In this document: piece by piece, positions 59,151-64,000 of the stretch
How the letters are laid out: the number at the start of each line of letters is the position of its first letter
Position numbering within the stretch: position 1 is the first letter of the stretch
Assembly: GCA_022113835.1 (NCBI GenBank)
Contig: JAILWY010000001.1
Location: forward strand, 2,294,001 to 2,358,000
DNA from: Atopsyche davidsoni
Lineage: Eukaryota; Arthropoda; Insecta; Trichoptera; Hydrobiosidae
Reading direction: 5' to 3'
Length of the DNA: 64,000 bases
Notes under the pieces: model-generated
What the model was told of the DNA's origin: nothing
Database searches by the model: none
What the model saw: the letters and a program-made list of their open reading frames with translations, nothing else
Program-made: the position numbers and the translations under genes

Positions 59151-59880
59151 AAAAACTATAAATGATTGGGTTAAGATGTATAATTTGATTCTGTAAGGTT
59201 TAAGGAATTTACAAATTGACTCACTATTTTATTTAATACTGCAATAAAGTGGAATGATATATAGATTATCTGTAGAGATATCCGAGTTGAAATGTCTCGC
59301 GCTCGTTGAACACAAATAAAAAATTATTATTAAAGAATAAAGATAAGATACCGCCGTAATAAAATCCAAAAGGAATATAAAATGCCAATACTTCCTTTTT
59401 GGTATGAATCACGAGTTTTAAGACTTTCTTTGTATGAAGAAGCAAATTTGTTTTTTTTTTTTTTGTACGTGTTATTAAAAATATCAATACGTATTGGGAT
59501 AAATCAGGTTTTCACGAAACATCAAAATTTCCCAAAACGAGCGCGCGACATAAAAACCCGAAAGTCCTGTTCCAACCATAAAGTCCGAAGATGGTTTACG
59601 ATCCAAAATAACACATTTGAAGCTTTCGGATAATTTATGGTTTTTCCGCTTCTGTTGTTGATCGACCTTAAACAACTCAAGCGAACAAAACGCATCCGAC
59701 CCGAGCCACACGGGGCAGCTCCTTATTTTATTTCAACATTTAAAATAAATTAAATTATTTTTATAATCTAATTAAATCATTTGTAACTATAAGTTTTGTT
59801 TCATAATTAATATACACTATTTAATTGGCATAATAAGTAAGTTGTTTCACTTATAGGAAATGATTGTTAAAAATTCTTGC
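59151..59880. other. non-coding DNA
   Basis: The 59510-59720 segment is more complex but unidentified. The rest is AT-rich. Confidence 0.38.
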
Positions 59881-59891
59881 TTAGTACAAGT

Positions 59892-59964
59892 GATTCGTTG
59901 GTATAATTGGTAATGCACCGGCCGTGTAAGCTTGGGAATGTGGGTTCAAATCCCACACAAATCA
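59892..59964 (+). tRNA. tRNA-Thr(UGU)-like sequence, probably a pseudogene or SINE head
   Basis: A cloverleaf can be drawn. Acceptor GATTCGT/ACAAATC has one mismatch. The D arm has an A-box-like TGGTATAATTGG. Anticodon stem CCGGC/GCTTG has one mismatch and one wobble, with loop CGTGTAA. The T arm GTGGG-TTCAAAT-CCCAC is perfect and matches the B box. The anticodon would be TGT (Thr), but base 33 is G instead of the invariant T, and the anticodon stem is weak. There is no terminator T-run right after it. The ~47 bp starting 15 bp downstream recur at 48755, which fits a tRNA-derived mobile element. Confidence 0.55.
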
Positions 59965-59978
59965 CTATGATATTCGAT

Positions 59979-60026
59979 GAGTTTCTTTAATCAATTTTCA
60001 ATATTTTAAAAATTTACTTAATCAAT
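59979..60026. repeat. tail sequence shared with 48755-48803
   Basis: GAGTTTCTTTAATCAATTTT to TTTACTTAATCA matches the other copy with only a few differences. It lies directly downstream of the tRNA-like sequence, so the two may form one tRNA-derived SINE. Confidence 0.5.
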
Positions 60027-60179
60027 TAATATAGGATTAAATTTGCTTGAATTGCTTATGGCACTACCAATTATTTAATAAAATTCCCAATGCGCAAAAT
60101 TAACGTTTATTATTAAATAAAACAATTTAAAAGTTATTTTAAAAAATAAATAATAATAATTTTTTGAGTGGCATCGTGT

Positions 60180-60320
60180 AGCACAGCTTTAGCGCAGTGG
60201 TACCAGCACAACGAGCTTAAACAAATCGCCCCGATGAAAACAGACTTTGACAGATACCAACTTTACGGTGGTGATCTCCGACCCTCATAACCTCTCGGAC
60301 AGTGGATGCAGTTCTTTCCT
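60180..60320. other. complex segment with an A-box-like word
   Basis: TTTAGCGCAGTGGTACCAGC (60188-60207) fits the tRNA A-box pattern, but no B box or cloverleaf follows. It is possibly a worn tRNA-derived element. Confidence 0.2.
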
Positions 60321-60452
60321 TATATTTATTTTAAGGCTGTAAAATTTATAGAAGACTTAACCAGGCCGGTATTATCTCTTCACGCGGTAACAAATAAATT
60401 AAATGATTTCTGTATAATTGTATCGTTATAAAATGTTTTGAGGAATATAAGA

Positions 60453-60514
60453 TCGCAAGAGCTTTGTATGGCTACTGGCTTAGCATGAGAAGAGCCACTT
60501 TATCAAGAAGAATA
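60453..60514 (+). mobile_element. SINE-like repeat, strongly deleted fragment
   Basis: AGAGCTTTGTATGG is joined to CTGGCTTAGCATGAG and then GAGCCACTTTATCAAGAAG. Each piece matches the SINE family in order, but most of the element is missing. Confidence 0.5.
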
Positions 60515-60739
60515 TTATTTTTAAATATTTTACAACTCGACTGCGCAACTCTTCTAGCAATATGAAACCGAAGTTCGTCTAGACCGGCTTACACGCTGAT
60601 GCATATTATTACTTGTTGCAAAACATACAAATCAAGTTTCTCGGAGATTCAAATACGGGATGCATTGTTATTAAGCGCGACTCTAAAAAAATATACCAAT
60701 GTTAGCGAATAATAATAATAATTGAACGTGGCAAACGTG

Positions 60740-61020
60740 TAAATGACTGGAGGGCAGCGGAATGACTCGAGCGCAGCTGCATTGTTATACGGTGCGACAC
60801 GTGCAGGAGGTTGTCAAAGAGCTCCCCTGCACCTCCCCCCCCCACTCGCCCCCACTCACCCCCGGGGGAGAGTGGGGGTGAGTGGGGGGGGCGACACGGC
60901 CAGGGTGTTGACCGCTGCGGGGCTCCTGGATTCCTCTTTTTGTTTCGCCAGCAGCACCTTTGCCGAGCCTGGCGCTCTGCCCAGCTCGCTCCGGCTCCGC
61001 CATATAAATAATACAGCCTC
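60740..61020. other. GC-rich block with a C/G-run palindrome
   Basis: A GC-rich island surrounds an imperfect palindrome of 27-bp arms centred at 60863/60864 (left arm CCCCCCCACTCGCCCCCACT..., right arm its near-complement, two mismatches). Runs of C and G could form hairpin, i-motif and quadruplex structures. The overlapping frames on both strands are open because of composition. It may be promoter-like. Confidence 0.6.
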
Positions 61021-61840
61021 CGTAATTAGCAAACGAGTCTACTAATAATTAAAAATCAGCGTTAAAACATATTAAAATACACGCCAAGTTATTACGAAAT
61101 CAAAAAAAAAAAAAAAAAACAATAAGCCATTAATTGCGGTTGAATTTTTTTATACTCTGCTTCAAACATTATCGGCCAAATGGCCTGAAAATTACAAGGC
61201 ATATAAAATAATAAAATTATTGAATACTTTTGTGTTTTCAGCTTTAAAAAACAACAAATGTGAGGGAAAATATATTAACGTAGGTTTTATAAACCCATAT
61301 ACAGTACTTGCTACTAACAAAATTATAATTTCGAAATATTTATACATCAATCGCTACGATGGAAGACAATGATAAAATTACTAACTGTATCTCATTTTCG
61401 TTGTTTTCAGCTTCTATAAATTAATTTAGTCCTAAAGGCTGATTACTTTAAACAGTGTATTCTAAGTTATCAAATTCGCAATATATATTCCAGTGACGTG
61501 TTTATTCATTTAAAAATATTAAACGTTATTAATACATATAACTGCTTTATAATGATGACCTACTTGTATTATACTTTTGAAGCGCAAGTGTTAATCACAC
61601 ATACTAAATGCATTGTTCAATTTATGTATCGTATTTGATCATCGATTACTATAATAATAAGAAATTGAGCTTCAATGACATTCTAGCGAGCGTCCGTTTA
61701 CACGCAATCAATTTCTACGCATTAGATTGAACATGAGAAATCATGACTCGCCAATATTTGGATATTTCAAAGTACCTGGCAGTGAAGCGTCAGTGTTGCC
61801 AGACCTCATAGTTATTGTGAATTATTCGTGCTAATTTAAT
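61021..61840. other. AT-rich non-coding DNA
   Basis: No gene or repeat was recognised. Confidence 0.42.
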
Positions 61841-61844
61841 ATTT

Positions 61845-61960
61845 TCGACAGAGAGTACTTGGTAGAATTCCAAATAAATTTTTATTGGTGAAACTGGTCA
61901 CCAATAAAAATTTGTATGTGGAAAAATCTTTATTTATTTGAAGTATTAATTATTCGTGTG
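61845..61960. mobile_element. Penelope-like head-to-head junction with perfect hairpin
   Basis: A perfect 16-bp inverted repeat (61876-61891 and 61898-61913, AAATTTTTATTGGTGA and its complement) flanks AACTGG. On the right it continues GTATGTGGAAAAATC as in 36341-36435. On the left, read in reverse, TGGAATTCTACCAAGTACTC matches the block at 63215. The layout suggests two copies fused head to head, with GAAACTGGTC of the hammerhead-like motif retained at the junction. Confidence 0.55.
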
Positions 61961-62486
61961 TTTATTTTTTCCCTGTGGTAACCCTAGCGAGGACACATGG
62001 AGACATCGCGCTGGTCATGCCCAGGGGTCATAAGTCCTAACGGTTCGATTTATTGACTCCTAAATCACTATAATCCCGCATATTGTACTTAACCCTCGTG
62101 GCATGGCACACTTATAGACGTTTTTTAAAAATTATTTATCGTATCATCACTGCCATAAAGTTCTCAACAATATCACCGAATAAAACAAGCTTTATAGACA
62201 ACAAATGAAAAAGGTATAGCTTGTAGGCTGATTGCTAAAGATACCCACTAAATTATGATTTAATTTGTTTACTTCATGTTTAAACAACAAAGGTGGTGAC
62301 GAGGTTACGACCATGATCTGAGCATATTAGGTATATAAAGAATAACGTGTAAAAAATCAAAGGCTCTGGAAATGAATTAAATAAATATTTCAGTTATTTT
62401 GAAACTTTTTTGAATAAAAAAGCGTTATCAATTTTAGACACGATCTGTGTTTTATAATTTCAATATATACATTTTTGTTAAGCTGC
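61961..62486. other. non-coding DNA
   Basis: Nothing recognisable was seen up to the MITE. Confidence 0.4.
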
Positions 62487-62704
62487 CTACACACAATGCT
62501 ACACAACCGACCACTAAACGGCGATAAGCTAGCAGAGGCGTGCAACGAGTCCAAATTTAATAAAAAAAATAATATGTATATATATTTTAAGACAAGAAAT
62601 GCAAAATACTTTTATTTTCAGTTTCACCGAAAAAAAACAACTCAAAATAAGACGCTATTGTCTAGTTCACTATTCGGTTGTCGGTTGTGTTGCGTCGTGT
62701 GTAG
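62487..62704. mobile_element. MITE with CTACACAC terminal inverted repeats
   Basis: The left end CTACACACAATGCTACACAA continues CCGAC, and the reverse complement of the right end is CTACACACGACGCAACACAA continuing CCGAC. The repeats are about 25-30 bp with few mismatches. The 218-bp element has no coding capacity. Target duplications are not clear, so the superfamily is left open. A relative is at 22122-22352. Confidence 0.75.
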
Positions 62705-63110
62705 ACTCAATACTAAACTTGACTGAAAAATTTTAAATGCTTAATTATGCAGCGTGTAAAATTTCTGGGAGCCGATTTAATTTCATAGGAGCAGAACGTT
62801 AAACGAAGGACGCGGATGCGCGCTCGAATTTTCACAAAACGCACATAATTATTAAGCAATTTAAAAAGGAGTGTTGAATCTAAAATAAGATCACAACAAT
62901 CAAGTCCCGGCATTTTGGAATTACCCGCGACCGGGCCAGGACGTCCATCATCAGTGCACGTGCAGGTACGCGGGGGGCCGCGGCACACGAGGCCACCCGG
63001 CCACGGGGTGGAGCTCTCCGCCATGGGGGGGTGCGGGAATGTCCCATGGGTGATACTGATATGTCCAAAATGAAATACATCTTATAAGTAATTAAAATAC
63101 TTTGGCATTA
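62705..63110. other. non-coding DNA with a CpG-rich block
   Basis: The segment 62920-63050 is GC- and CpG-rich (GGGGGGCCGCGGCACACGAG). Open frames on the minus strand there are not recognisable. The rest is AT-rich. Confidence 0.35.
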
Positions 63111-63255
63111 TCAAACAGACTGCCAACGTGAAAGGTTGGCGAAACCGGTCACCAATAAAAATCTATACACGGGAAAATCATTCAAGTATTCTACTTGTTA
63201 TTTAAAATATTAAAATGGAATTTCACCAAGTATTCTCTGTCAAAAATATTGATAT
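63111..63255 (+). mobile_element. Penelope-like fragment with hammerhead-like motif
   Basis: Stem II GCCAAC (63122-63127) / GTTGGC (63135-63140), GAAAC (63141-63145), CG, GTC (63148-63150) and then ACCAATAAAAATC follow hammerhead order with a minimal stem III. The CUGANGA core upstream is degenerate. Downstream, ATTAAAATGGAATTTCACCA and AGTATTCTCTGTCAAAAATA match the centre of two hAT elements and the inverted block at 61850. Confidence 0.6.
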
Positions 63256-63531
63256 TCTATATATCTAATACTTTATGAGAACCAAAAACCCTACAAAATT
63301 TGCAGATGTGCGTAAGTTAAACATGATTTACACACACATATATATATAAATTTATATATGGTACAAAATGAAAGCAATTAGATGAATATATCAGCCAAAC
63401 ACTATTGCATCGTTCATCGAATACGTCATTCTGTGACTGGCAACATTTCTAGTTTTAATATAATTAGAATTCAACAGGCATTTATGGTATAGGTAAATGA
63501 ATAATTCTTACATTTAATTACTTCCGACATA

Positions 63532-63675
63532 TCAGATATAAATGTCAGAGCTTTGTAAAGAAAGGATTGTATGATAATGGTATTGGGAAGCAGCAATGCG
63601 AGTAAAAGGACCCGGGGACCCACTACACTATTTTCCATAAGAAAACCACGGACAAGAAGATATGTTCAGTGATTT
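63532..63675 (+). mobile_element. SINE-like repeat fragment
   Basis: CAGATATAAATGTCAGAGCT, TTGGGAAGCAGCAATGCGAG, AAAAGGACCCGGGGACCCAC, TACACTATTTTCCATAAGAA and AAACCACGGAC are consecutive family words. The final AACCTCCTCTGAGG tail is lost. Confidence 0.78.
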
Positions 63676-64000
63676 AGTCAGAAATTAATAATATAAGTAA
63701 TTTTAATCACCCATAACTAACATATATTGAACCCATTGGGTAAAAACATCTCACTGATCAATTTTAACATCTTCTACTTCAAACCGTTGAATCATGTTGA
63801 TTTACAAAAAAATGCAATCAAACCAAATAAAAGCTAAACGGGTTTGAACTAATGAATTTCTATTCAAAAATAATAATTGGAAAATATTATTACTTAAGCT
63901 TGTCCACAGGGCTGTCCTCGTGTGCACGAGCCACTGCGCGTATCGTTTCACACCTCACCCGTGAGAACAACGAAACGAGAAATTAAAATCGTTACATAAA
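63676..64000. other. non-coding DNA at the window end
   Basis: AT-rich until about 63895, then a more balanced segment (63900-63980) that runs off the window. Nothing was recognised. Confidence 0.4.

Noticed and set aside
1..64000. Search for CRISPR arrays, bacterial operons, phage genes or an integrated viral genome
   Set aside because: All tandem arrays have eukaryotic satellite features, without regular unique spacers. No long prokaryotic-type frames and no viral gene set were seen.

Overview
This window looks like intergenic or intronic DNA from a eukaryotic nuclear genome, most likely an insect or another arthropod. It is AT-rich, with short CpG-rich islands, no dense gene packing and no open reading frame that reads as a host gene. 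Transposon debris is abundant: hAT, piggyBac, mariner/IS630, jockey-type and other non-LTR, and Penelope-like. A hemipteran is possible from the repeat repertoire, but this is an impression and not something the sequence proves. No bacterial operon, phage, CRISPR array or complete viral genome is present.

No intact protein-coding gene could be supported. Recognisable protein sequence is confined to broken transposons: a jockey-like reverse transcriptase tail (20438-20935, minus), a second non-LTR reverse transcriptase tail (36920-37200, plus), an IS630/mariner transposase C-terminus (14498-14895, minus), a mariner transposase N-terminus (50766-51155, minus) and a piggyBac N-terminus (13410-13619, minus).

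Non-autonomous DNA transposons are well preserved. Five members of one hAT family occur (12229-12795, 12991-13242, 22999-23459, 32605-33128, 54958-55439), most with visible 8-bp target duplications. A different hAT element lies at 4854-5297 with a perfect duplication. Also present are a piggyBac remnant (13323-13761), a TA-flanked 229-bp MITE (6774-7002) and a MITE family with CTACACAC ends (62487-62704 and 22122-22352). A SINE-like family is found in at least eleven places. Its 3' end resembles the end of the non-LTR element at 37150-37195, suggesting a LINE/SINE partnership.

Tandem DNA makes up much of the rest: a higher-order satellite of 49+49+59(+60) bp modules (5598-7126), a 243-bp satellite with inverted units (28063-29905), a ~320-bp triplication (33565-34535), a ~210-227-bp AT-rich satellite (44835-45855), a 463-bp tandem pair with CCAAT and TGACGTCA motifs (47694-48590), and diverged arrays at 49770-50425 and 51320-51480.

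The most interesting signal is a recurring hammerhead-ribozyme-like fold, typical of Penelope-like retroelements, at 43915-43958, 40044-40097, 63122-63160, 36350-36398 and 61876-61913. Several of these sit in head-to-head palindromes. Remaining sequence is AT-rich DNA with scattered, more complex islands that could be regulatory; none can be confirmed without comparative data.
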